The position numbers and the translations under genes were made by a program. A stretch of 64,000 nt of DNA. Source: Lacticaseibacillus zhaodongensis. Lineage in GTDB: Bacteria > Bacillota > Bacilli > Lactobacillales > Lactobacillaceae. Shown in pieces: positions 55,182 through 64,000 of this stretch. The DNA is taken from positions 120,529-184,528 of the forward strand of contig NZ_BLBG01000005.1 of assembly GCF_009687905.1 (NCBI RefSeq), in the 5' to 3' direction. Under the pieces are notes generated by a model, which was not told where the DNA came from, made no database searches, and worked only from the letters and a program-made list of their open reading frames with translations. Numbering within the stretch: the stretch's first letter is position 1; each line of letters starts with the position of its first letter.

Positions 55182-55980
55182 CATCGGCCTCACGGGCTTC
55201 ACCGACCACCCCGAGCTCTTAACTGATGGCGGCGGTCTAACTGAATACGCGCAGAATTTTCCAGTTGTTGAGATCGACACCACGGCGTACGGTATCCGCA
55301 AGCAGCAGGTGGTGGCCAACTGGCAGGCGCAGGTACCGGCGGGTTTTAGTTTCATCCTGAAGGCGACGCGGCTCATGACCCAGCACCAGCACGCGAACAC
55401 CGCGACCTTGATTCAGGAGTTTGCACTCTTTGCGGACAGCCTGCAGCCGCTAGTCGCGGAGGACCAGCTGCGCAGTGTGCTCTTTCAGTTTCCGCCGCGC
55501 TTTGCGGCGAGTGCCAAAAACGTCCGTTATTTGGCCCGGCTGCGCGAGTGGTTGCCAACGCTGCCCATCAGCATTGAGCTGCGCAACTCCAGCTGGTTCG
55601 CGCCATCAATGCGGGCGACCACGCTGGAGACGCTGCGCAGTGCGCACTTAGCGAACGTTGCCGTCGATGAGCCACAAGTGGGCGCGAACTCGGTGCCCTT
55701 CGTACCCGAGTTAACGGCTGGCGACACGCTCTACGTCCGCCTGCACGGTCGCAATCGGAGTGGTTGGATCAGCGGTGCGGTCAAAGAGCGCACCAATTAC
55801 GATTATAGTGACGAGGAGTTGCGCCAGATTGCCACCGATGCGGCCGGCAAGGCGGAGAACATCTGCTACATCTTCAACAACAACGCCGGGCACGCTGCGG
55901 CCCGCAACGCACTGCGGCTGCAAGAGATTTTGGGCGTGCAGTTCGCGGGGTTGGCACCGAAGCAGTTGGATCTGTTCTAA
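55174..55980 (+). CDS. DUF72 family protein
   Basis: A 268-residue protein of the DUF72 TIM-barrel family (YecE-like). Typical blocks are IGLTGFTDH at the N-terminus, VVEIDTTAYGIRKQQVVANW, FSFILKATRLMTQHQ, VLFQFPPRFAAS and the C-terminal YVRLHGRNRSGW followed by ENICYIFNNNAGHAAAR. The function of the family is not established. It is translationally coupled to the NUDIX gene, and a terminator follows at 55990. Confidence 0.88.
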   Translation: MISIGLTGFTDHPELLTDGGGLTEYAQNFPVVEIDTTAYGIRKQQVVANWQAQVPAGFSFILKATRLMTQHQHANTATLIQEFALFADSLQPLVAEDQLRSVLFQFPPRFAASAKNVRYLARLREWLPTLPISIELRNSSWFAPSMRATTLETLRSAHLANVAVDEPQVGANSVPFVPELTAGDTLYVRLHGRNRSGWISGAVKERTNYDYSDEELRQIATDAAGKAENICYIFNNNAGHAAARNALRLQEILGVQFAGLAPKQLDLF

Positions 55981-55989
55981 AATTTATGG

Positions 55990-56029
55990 ATGGTCCGCAG
56001 CATTTATGTCGATGTTGCGGGCCATTTTT
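55990..56029 (+). terminator. Rho-independent terminator
   Basis: ATGGTCCGCAGCAT pairs with ATGTTGCGGGCCAT (wobbles) and is followed by TTTTTA. Confidence 0.78.
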
Positions 56030-56106
56030 ATGGTGAGAAGCTTGTCTTTGTTAGGTAGGAAGACAGTAACGATTACGTGGGGATAGAGCCGCTAAGGTTA
56101 CACTGT

Positions 56107-58396
<2,290 letters not shown>

Positions 58397-58418
58397 GGCA
58401 AAATTGATACTGAATGAT

Positions 58419-58453
58419 AACGGTCGTCTCTGTAATGGGGGCGGCCGTTTTTG
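58419..58453 (+). terminator. Rho-independent terminator of metG
   Basis: AACGGTCGTCTC pairs with GGGGCGGCCGTT (wobbles) and is followed by TTTTT. Confidence 0.82.
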
Positions 58454-58483
58454 TTGTGGCTTCTGGTGTGCTTCAGGAGCCAG

Positions 58484-58748
58484 GCTGCGGGCGCATTTTC
58501 CCCTCCGCAGCGGTGCTGCTCCGGTGTCGATTGTACTAATTGCGGCAGAGCCGCAAAAGTACAAGTCGCTACGTTACGCTGGCGATAGTGACATAATGGG
58601 CATGATGGGGCCACTGGAAGCCCATCCGTGATGTAATTGCAGCCACGGTAAACTCGCAAATGGTGCTCATAACCTACTAGGCGGTCTCTCCGCTCTCCCC
58701 GATTGGTAACGAAAGCCAACGCTATCAATCGCGACAGCAGGGTCACTA
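58484..58748 (-). repeat. Class A intergenic repeat, degenerate copy A7
   Basis: On the minus strand it retains the constant GGAGAGACCGCC box (about 58680-58695), a GGTTGGTAAC-type imperfect variable hairpin (58701-58730) and, at the left, a GCGGGCGCATTTTCC outer arm. CATGATGGGGCC replaces CATGCTGGGGCC. The right outer arm is missing. It appears to be an old, decayed copy downstream of metG. Confidence 0.55.
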
Positions 58749-59098
58749 GCTGGCGAAACGGTATACTGAACGGAAATATTGATATCTAACTAGGCTATGT
58801 ACAAATAATCATATTCTTACTGTAATCAAGCATTGAATTGTTAGAATGGCTTCAATACGTAGCATTATTTTCCACGTTCAAACACACTCTAGTTCATACA
58901 GTGTGTTTGAACGTGGGACTGCAGAGTCCAACATAAAGTGCAACAAACACACCCCAGATCCGGTGCCATAGGATTATGAAATGGATAATTCAGTTGTAGT
59001 AATGTTTGGACCGCTTGGGGGCACTTTGAGAAGTGAACAGAACATGAAAAATTGCTTGAATTGGGGGCCAATGTTGCTGCAAACATAGTAATTGTACG
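58749..59098. other. AT-rich intergenic region upstream of the GNAT gene
   Basis: About 350 bp. The only clear structure is a 17-bp perfect inverted repeat at 58872-58916, listed separately. No RNA gene was recognised. Confidence 0.4.
58872..58916. other. Perfect 17-bp inverted repeat
   Basis: CCACGTTCAAACACACT and AGTGTGTTTGAACGTGG flank an 11-nt loop. No T-run follows on either strand within a few bases (AAAATAATG on the minus side). It could be a solitary element hairpin, an operator or a remnant of a repeat. Confidence 0.7.
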
Positions 59099-59127
59099 TT
59101 GACTATAAAAGTCTTACACTCTCAATA
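59099..59127 (+). promoter_or_regulatory. Promoter of the GNAT gene
   Basis: TTGACT, a 17-bp spacer and TCAATA lie about 105 bp before the start codon at 59232. Confidence 0.5.
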
Positions 59128-59231
59128 TGAAGTTGAGATGGTGTGAATTGTCCGATTGCTTTAACACTGAGAATCGTAAGTGGTTTAGGGCCAAATCTAG
59201 CGAAGAAAGTTAGTTAAATGAAGGCAGAGAC

Positions 59232-60008
59232 ATGACAATAGCGGAACAAGCAGCAGCATTTTTGCAGGCTAATCGAGATACAACACAAAAATGTCCGTAC
59301 ATCGCAGATAGTTTGGCGGAAGTTAAACAAGACCTGAGCAATCCAGGTGTGATCATCCTGCAAGCTCCAGATTTGTTAATGGCACTTGATCAGTATCGGG
59401 TAGACGGAAAATGGGAAGTTGAAGTATGGGGGCCATTTGGTGCTAGACCACTAGAAGAGGCATTCTACGAGATTCAGCAGCACGTTACGCACCGGCCGAT
59501 ACAGTTGCACTTTTTTTACACGAGTAAAAACCATAAGATGACGACCTGGTTACAAAGCCATGGAGCGGTTCTAACTGGTGAAACGATTTGGAAAGTACCG
59601 CTGTTGAAGGAAAAGCTGCAGGTGGCGGCGCTTGAGTCTGTACCTAAAGATTTGAATCAGGTCATCGCGCTGCACCATCAGTTATTCACCGGTGAGGAGG
59701 TCGCCATAGTGACACCAAATCACCCACTGTTTGTGATGCGTCAGCAGGGCCAAGTAGTCGGTTATGCATCTGCTGAGCAGGTCGGAACCATAGGAAGATT
59801 GCTGTACGTTGCGGTTCGTGAGAGTGCAAGACATCAGGGAATTGCGGCTCAGCTCTGCCGGTCAGTGCAAGCCGATTTAACGCGCCGCGGGGTCGAAAAC
59901 ATTACACTTGTGCAAAGTGAAAAGGCGATAGCGGCTGGGGACCTTTATCGCTCGTTAGGGTACCAACCGCTCAGCACTGATATCAGCGCCATTTTGTGGT
60001 GTGACTAA
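59232..60008 (+). CDS. GNAT-family N-acetyltransferase, two-part
   Basis: A 258-residue protein. The C-terminal half (about 135-258) is a GNAT domain with the acetyl-CoA loop RESARHQGIAAQLCRSV and the LYRSLGYQPL end motif. The N-terminal half, with LLMALDQYRVDGKWEVEVWGPFG, may be a degenerate second GNAT fold. The substrate is unknown. Its base composition is more A/T-rich than the neighbouring housekeeping genes, suggesting accessory origin. Confidence 0.83.
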   Translation: MTIAEQAAAFLQANRDTTQKCPYIADSLAEVKQDLSNPGVIILQAPDLLMALDQYRVDGKWEVEVWGPFGARPLEEAFYEIQQHVTHRPIQLHFFYTSKNHKMTTWLQSHGAVLTGETIWKVPLLKEKLQVAALESVPKDLNQVIALHHQLFTGEEVAIVTPNHPLFVMRQQGQVVGYASAEQVGTIGRLLYVAVRESARHQGIAAQLCRSVQADLTRRGVENITLVQSEKAIAAGDLYRSLGYQPLSTDISAILWCD

Positions 60009-60393
60009 CGAGTTGTTGCTTTTATCCTAGTAGTCATGCCTTCCGAACCTCACACTGTTTTTGGCAGTGAAGTTAATATACGAGGCGGTGTACTGCCGTG
60101 AGACGTCTTGGCGTTATCCATTTCGTAGAGGGTGCAAGTGTCTTCCAGATTTGAATGTGGGGCTAGGGTAATTAGCCAAACTTACTTCAGCATCATTTGG
60201 CATACATCAGCAACGGCCCAGTGTCAGTCAGCATTGGAAATGCAAAACTGCTAACCTGCCACGAACAAAGTAGGATGATTGTAGTTTTCCCATAGTTGGC
60301 GCATACACGAAGGTACAAACTATGCCCGCTGACACGTACGCCCTTCGTGGTATATACTGAGCGGAAAGACAAAATTATTCTGGGGGCAACAAG
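60009..60393. other. Intergenic region before abrB-tatD
   Basis: About 385 bp. TATACT (60354-60359) may be the -10 of the AbrB gene. No gene, terminator or repeat was recognised in the rest. Confidence 0.35.
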
Positions 60394-60645
60394 ATGGATA
60401 GAGCCGAACGCAAAGTGGGACTGGTCCACAATAGCCTGTGCGTACCCATTCCGGCAGACATTGCCAGTGAGCTGGGCATTAATAAGGGGGATGTCCTGCT
60501 CGTGGAGCGGGATGGCGACAGCATTCGCATCAAGAAGGATGTTAATCCCACTTCTGGCGATGAGGGGTTGGTCACACTGACGACGTTGATGCATGAGCCC
60601 CTGTTCAATAAGAATCACGATCGCAACAACAGTACGAAAGGATAA
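60394..60645 (+). CDS. AbrB/MazE-like DNA-binding protein
   Basis: An 83-residue protein with a swapped-hairpin AbrB domain: GLVHNSLCVPIPADIASELGINKGDVLLVERDGDSIRIKK, about residues 9-48, followed by a hydrophilic tail. GGGGG lies before the ATG. It is 3 bp from tatD and probably co-transcribed. No toxin partner is adjacent, so a regulatory role is more likely than antitoxin. Confidence 0.75.
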   Translation: MDRAERKVGLVHNSLCVPIPADIASELGINKGDVLLVERDGDSIRIKKDVNPTSGDEGLVTLTTLMHEPLFNKNHDRNNSTKG

Positions 60646-60648
60646 AGC

Positions 60649-61428
60649 ATGCAAATTTTTGATTCCCACACCCATCTGAATGACACGCCGTACGCTGGCA
60701 AGGAGGCGGAGTACGTAGCCGCCGCGCAAGAGTTGGGCGTGACCGAAATGGCCATCGTGGGTTCGGACACCGGGCTGAACGCCGGCGCAATTCGCCTCGC
60801 CAAGCAGTTTCCGCAGCTCTACGCAATCGTTGGCTGGCACCCTGAGTTTGCAAAGGACTACACGCAGGCCAAAGAGGACCTCATGGAGGAGCAGCTGGCT
60901 GAAGAAAAGGCGGTTGCGCTGGGGGAAATCGGTCTGGATTACCACTGGGACACCTCACCGCAGGACGTTGAGCGCCGCGTGTTCAAGCGCCAGCTGGACA
61001 TTGCCGCCGAGGTCAATATCCCCGTGTCCATTCACAGTCGGGACGCCTTTGAGGATACCTACGCCATTTTGAAGGCGAGTCGCATCAAGGACTTTGGGGG
61101 AATCATGCACAGCTTTACCGGTAATGCCGAGTGGGCGCGCAAGTTCCTGGACCTGGGGATGTACATTTCTTATTCCGGGATCGTCAGCTTCAAGAACGCA
61201 CCAGAAGAACATGAATCAGTCAAAATTATTCCTGAAGACTGCTTGCTCGTGGAGACGGACGCGCCGTACCTGACGCCTGAGCCGCACCGCGGCCGGCCGA
61301 ACCAGCCCGGTTACACCCGCTTCGTGGCGGAGGCCGTGGCTAAGTTCCGCGGGGATAGCGTTGAGCACATCGCGGCAATCACGCATGCCAACGCGCACCG
61401 GATTTTCCGCATTGGAGACAGCAAATAA
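60649..61428 (+). CDS. tatD: TatD family metal-dependent DNase
   Basis: A 259-residue TIM-barrel hydrolase. The metal ligands are in FDSHTHLND (N-terminal His pair), ALGEIGLDYHWD, PVSIHSRDAFEDT and the final LLVETDAPYLTPEPHRG. The family acts as a 3'-5' DNase or D-aminoacyl hydrolase. It overlaps rnmV by one base, in the common Firmicutes order tatD-rnmV-ksgA. Confidence 0.93.
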   Translation: MQIFDSHTHLNDTPYAGKEAEYVAAAQELGVTEMAIVGSDTGLNAGAIRLAKQFPQLYAIVGWHPEFAKDYTQAKEDLMEEQLAEEKAVALGEIGLDYHWDTSPQDVERRVFKRQLDIAAEVNIPVSIHSRDAFEDTYAILKASRIKDFGGIMHSFTGNAEWARKFLDLGMYISYSGIVSFKNAPEEHESVKIIPEDCLLVETDAPYLTPEPHRGRPNQPGYTRFVAEAVAKFRGDSVEHIAAITHANAHRIFRIGDSK

Positions 61429-61994
61429 TGAGTACCTTTGAACAGATCATCGTGGTCGAGGGCCGCGATGACACCAAGCGGCTGCGCGCCCTGATTGGCG
61501 ACGTCGACACCATCGAAACTGGCGGCAGTGCCATTAGCGCCGCCACCCTGAACCAGATTGCCCTGGCACAAAAGCGGCGGGGTGTGATCGTGCTGACCGA
61601 CCCGGATTTCCAGGGTCAGCGGATTCGTAACATTATCCGTCAGGCGGTCCCAGACGCGCAGCACGCGTTCCTGCCGCGCACGGAGGCGGTGCCGCAAAAG
61701 AGCGGCGGTTCGCTGGGCGTTGAACACGCCAGCGCCGCCGCCTTGCGTGCCGCGCTGGCAGAGGCCAAGCAGCCGGAGCATGAAGCGGAGCAGCTGATCA
61801 CCCGTGATGATTTAATGACCGCGGGCCTACTGGGCGGCGCTGCTGCTGCTAAGCGGCGCGAACAATTGGGCGACCTGTTGGGGATCGGCTATGCAAACGG
61901 CAAGCAGCTGCTCCGGCGGTTGCAAGAGTTCCGGGTCAGCCGGGAAGATTTTGCCACGGCACTAAAGACAATTAACGAGGACGAAAATGACTAA
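61428..61994 (+). CDS. rnmV: Ribonuclease M5
   Basis: RNase M5 matures 5S rRNA precursor. The 188-residue protein has the Toprim domain: IIVVEGRDDTKRLRAL, then ETGGSAIS and VIVLTDPDFQGQRIRNII with the DxD metal site. The C-terminal helical domain follows. It overlaps tatD by 1 bp and ksgA by 8 bp, indicating a coupled operon. Confidence 0.93.
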   Translation: MSTFEQIIVVEGRDDTKRLRALIGDVDTIETGGSAISAATLNQIALAQKRRGVIVLTDPDFQGQRIRNIIRQAVPDAQHAFLPRTEAVPQKSGGSLGVEHASAAALRAALAEAKQPEHEAEQLITRDDLMTAGLLGGAAAAKRREQLGDLLGIGYANGKQLLRRLQEFRVSREDFATALKTINEDEND

Positions 61995-62877
61995 TACTTT
62001 ACCACCAGTGGCAGCACCAGCCCGCACGCGGGCCATCATGCAGGAATTTGGCATCCGCACCAAGAAACACCTTGGCCAAAACTTCCTGACCAACATTGAA
62101 GTCTTAAAGCGCATCGTTGCTGCCGGCGAACTGAGCCAGGATGACGATGTGCTCGAAATCGGCCCCGGCATCGGCTCACTGACCGAGTTCCTCGCCGCTA
62201 GCGCCCACCAGGTCCTCGCCCTCGAAATTGACGAGAGCCTGTTGCCGGTACTTGCCGAGACAATGGCACCGTACCCGAACGTCACGGTTGAGAACCAGGA
62301 CGTGCTCAAGGCTGATCTGCCGGCGCTGTTTGCGGAGCATTTTGACGGCAAACATAACATTAAGGTCGTCGCCAACCTGCCATACTACATCACCACGCCG
62401 ATCCTGATGCACCTGCTGGCCCTGGATGTTGACTTCACCAATATCACCGTCATGATGCAGAAGGAAGTTGCCAGCCGCCTGACCGCGGAACCGCGGAGCA
62501 AGGACTACGGGAGCCTGTCCATCGCCGTGCAGAACACGATGGACGTTGAGGTGGCCTTCGTCGTGAACCGTAACTCCTTCATTCCGGCGCCAAACGTTGA
62601 CTCCGCAATCGTCGTGCTGAAGAAGCGGGCTGACCCGGTTGCGGCAATCAGCGACCAGAAGGCCTTCGACAAGCTCGTGAAGGGGAGTTTTGCGTCCCGG
62701 CGCAAAACGCTGTGGAACAACCTGATTCGGCTCTACGGCAAGGCTCCAGCCGCAAAGGGGAGCATCACAGCCGCGCTTGAAGCCAGTGATATTAAGCCTT
62801 CCCAGCGCGCGGAAGAACTTTCGATTACGCAATTTGCCGAATTACAAAAAAACTTGCAAAGTCAGGGCCTTTTGTGA
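61987..62877 (+). CDS. ksgA: 16S rRNA dimethyladenosine transferase
   Basis: KsgA (RsmA) dimethylates two adjacent adenosines near the 3' end of 16S rRNA. The 296-residue protein has the SAM-binding VLEIGPGIGSLTEFLA, the catalytic VVANLPYYITTPI motif, and SFASRRKTLWNNL in the C-terminal domain. GAGGACGAAAATG is the start region inside the end of rnmV. Operon-last gene. Confidence 0.96.
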   Translation: MTNTLPPVAAPARTRAIMQEFGIRTKKHLGQNFLTNIEVLKRIVAAGELSQDDDVLEIGPGIGSLTEFLAASAHQVLALEIDESLLPVLAETMAPYPNVTVENQDVLKADLPALFAEHFDGKHNIKVVANLPYYITTPILMHLLALDVDFTNITVMMQKEVASRLTAEPRSKDYGSLSIAVQNTMDVEVAFVVNRNSFIPAPNVDSAIVVLKKRADPVAAISDQKAFDKLVKGSFASRRKTLWNNLIRLYGKAPAAKGSITAALEASDIKPSQRAEELSITQFAELQKNLQSQGLL

Positions 62878-62932
62878 TTCACAAACTCGGTAAAGAATCC
62901 GCCTTCAATTGCGATTTAACGCTATTTTCACC

Positions 62933-62989
62933 TTGTCGCATTTGCCCCTGCGTGGTATAATTGCATTTTTTCTTAGTAAGTGCTATACT
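62933..62989 (+). promoter_or_regulatory. Two tandem promoters of veg
   Basis: Upstream promoter: TTGTCG (62933-62938), 17 bp, TATAAT (62956-62961). Downstream promoter: TTGCAT (62961-62966), 17 bp, TATACT (62984-62989). The second -35 begins at the last base of the first -10. Both have the ideal spacing. Confidence 0.7.
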
Positions 62990-63012
62990 GGTGTGCATAA
63001 GGGGTGAATTGG

Positions 63013-63267
63013 ATGCCAATTACATTATCTAGTATCAAGCACCAACTCGACAGCAAGATCGGTGAGAACATCATGGTTGTTGCGCAGGCGGGTCGTAAGA
63101 AGGTTACCCGGCGTAAGGGTGTACTTCGCGAAACGTTCCCCGCAATTTTCGTGGTCGATCTTGACCAGGACGAGAACGCATTTGAGCGAGTATCATACAG
63201 TTATGCTGACTTGCTTACCAAATCAATTGAAGTTAAATTTGGCGATGAAGAAGTTCAGGCTTCCTAA
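63013..63267 (+). CDS. veg: Veg protein
   Basis: An 84-residue Veg-family protein: MPITLSSIKHQLDSKIGENIMVVAQAGRKKVTRRKGVLRETFPAIFVVDLD split between a helical start and an Sm-like beta fold. Veg influences biofilm formation in Bacillus; its role here is unproven. ATG 63013 has AAGGGGTG 6-9 nt upstream. It follows ksgA as in many Firmicutes but has its own two strong promoters. Confidence 0.92.
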   Translation: MPITLSSIKHQLDSKIGENIMVVAQAGRKKVTRRKGVLRETFPAIFVVDLDQDENAFERVSYSYADLLTKSIEVKFGDEEVQAS

Positions 63268-63274
63268 TTGACCT

Positions 63275-63303
63275 GCGTGCCGTGAGAGCGGGACGCTTTT
63301 TTT
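63275..63303 (+). terminator. Rho-independent terminator of veg
   Basis: GCGTGCCG pairs with CGGGACGC (one mismatch), followed by TTTTTTT. Confidence 0.72.
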
Positions 63304-63317
63304 GTACACAGAGCGGA

Positions 63318-63590
63318 GTCACCCGGTTTGCTACTGAGCATCAAGGTGACTTAGGTTTTGACGAGTGGTTTTCTCGTCAAGGCCTAAGTCATTTTGAGCG
63401 GAAGGAGCAGGGTGACGCAGCTCGACTCGGCACCGTAAGCTAGTGGGACGTAGCTAAGTCCGTTTTGTAATCAAGGAAACGCCTAGGCTTTAGGTACTGG
63501 GCGCAAAGTCAGCTAGCCGCAAGCTTCTGTCCCGCGCAGCTCGACTCGGCACCGTAGGCTAGAAGGCCGTAGCTGAAGGACAGCCGTAAG
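63318..63590 (+). repeat. Class B/C intergenic repeat, copy C3
   Basis: Outer stem GTCACC/GGTGAC; arms TTGCTACTGAGCATCAA and TTTTGAGCGGAAGGAGCA. Variable hairpin 63348-63390 (GACTTAGG, TTTTGACGAG, partner CTCGTCAAGG). Beyond the core, GCAGCTCGACTCGGCACCGTA occurs twice (from about 63417 and 63536) as a near-perfect direct repeat, so a second element part is duplicated. Confidence 0.7.
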
Positions 63591-63630
63591 TGGAAACGGG
63601 TGCCTTGCGAAAAATACCATATCAAGGTCG

Positions 63631-63917
63631 GGACATATTTTTAAATATGCGCAGAAACGGCTGTAACTGTTGATATCATTGGGATTGCAGATTCACCTAA
63701 AATATGTGAATGGCTGCAATCGTGATTTTGAAGTGGAATGATAGTTGTACTTGGCCTGTACTCAGAGAACATAGATGTTTAGCTGTCTCCTCAAAGGGGG
63801 CTATCGCAGATCCGAGTCTTTGCAGGAAATTTAGCCAATTCATATTTTGGCCGATTGCTGAAACCCTTGCCGTGACTGACTTAATGGCAACTCCTGCGCA
63901 TATTTTAAAATATGTCC
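63631..63917. mobile_element. MITE-like element, copy 2
   Basis: Terminal inverted repeats of 24 bp: GGACATATTTTTAAATATGCGCAG at the left and its near-perfect complement at the right (63894-63917), split here only as ends GGACATATTT and AAATATGTCC. There is no coding capacity in 287 bp. The termini match the element at 1171-1402, but the interiors differ. Confidence 0.65.
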
Positions 63918-64000
63918 TATGGCTGTACTGGTACCTGTCAAGGAGACAAGCAAATATCATCAAAATAACTTTACACGTGGTTTAGGCCACAGATGATTTG
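63918..64000. other. Window end
   Basis: AT-rich DNA with no recognised feature. Confidence 0.3.

Overview
The window looks like a chromosomal segment of a comparatively GC-rich member of the Lactobacillaceae. Pointers are a 316-residue thymidylate synthase with its catalytic cysteine at residue 198 (the Lactobacillus casei type), the metG...tatD-rnmV-ksgA-veg order, T-box leaders, alpha-glucan phosphorylase metabolism, AGGAGG-type ribosome binding sites, and secreted proteins with lactobacillar C-terminal wall modules. The species cannot be fixed from this sequence. No rRNA, tRNA, CRISPR array or complete insertion sequence was seen.

Layout. 0-2 kb: DnaA-box-like sites, a cre-controlled small membrane protein, then a dense block of repeats. 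2-5.5 kb: metE-metF on the minus strand under a Met T-box. 5.7-9.2 kb: a GH65 phosphorylase and beta-phosphoglucomutase. 9.8-12 kb: a second T-box, probably also Met, upstream of an orphan oligopeptide-binding lipoprotein. 12.4-18.4 kb: a GyrI-like protein, a HAD phosphatase, a deoxynucleoside kinase, a CAP-domain surface protein, a lipoprotein and a second surface protein sharing its C-terminal module. 18.7-27.7 kb: gdhA, a RelE/RelB-type pair, a UDG-family protein, LemA plus a TPM protein, an alpha-carbonic anhydrase, membrane proteins, a MATE exporter and an HTH regulator. 28-30 kb: thyA and folA. 30.2-35 kb: a translationally coupled ppx-ppk-ppx operon. 35.4-39 kb: MerR and TetR regulators, an FMN oxidoreductase and an aldo/keto reductase. 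39.3-47.5 kb: a GH38 alpha-mannosidase, a second orphan OppA, a DUF1002 protein and an L,D-transpeptidase. 47.8-50.3 kb: an AT-richer ABC export trio. 50.8-56 kb: a GT-C glycosyltransferase, a PEBP protein, an HELWH putative metallopeptidase, a TMEM175-like channel, a NUDIX hydrolase and a DUF72 protein. 56.3-63.3 kb: metG, a GNAT protein, AbrB-tatD-rnmV-ksgA and veg.

The most striking content is between the genes. At least sixteen intergenic repeats, most of them 150-350 bp, fall into related classes, called A, B/C and D here, and two further elements look like MITEs. In classes A and B short constant arms flank a strong hairpin whose stem is almost entirely different from copy to copy yet stays complementary. 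The outer stems, and in class B a third hairpin with a constant loop, also change sequence while keeping their pairing. Most copies lie just 3' of a gene. This is conserved shape with replaceable sequence. It may be a family of terminator-carrying mobile or structured-RNA elements that I cannot match to a named family.

Functionally the genes combine methionine supply and sensing, alpha-glucoside phosphorolysis, one-carbon and dTMP metabolism, polyphosphate turnover, a cell-envelope set and RNA maturation.
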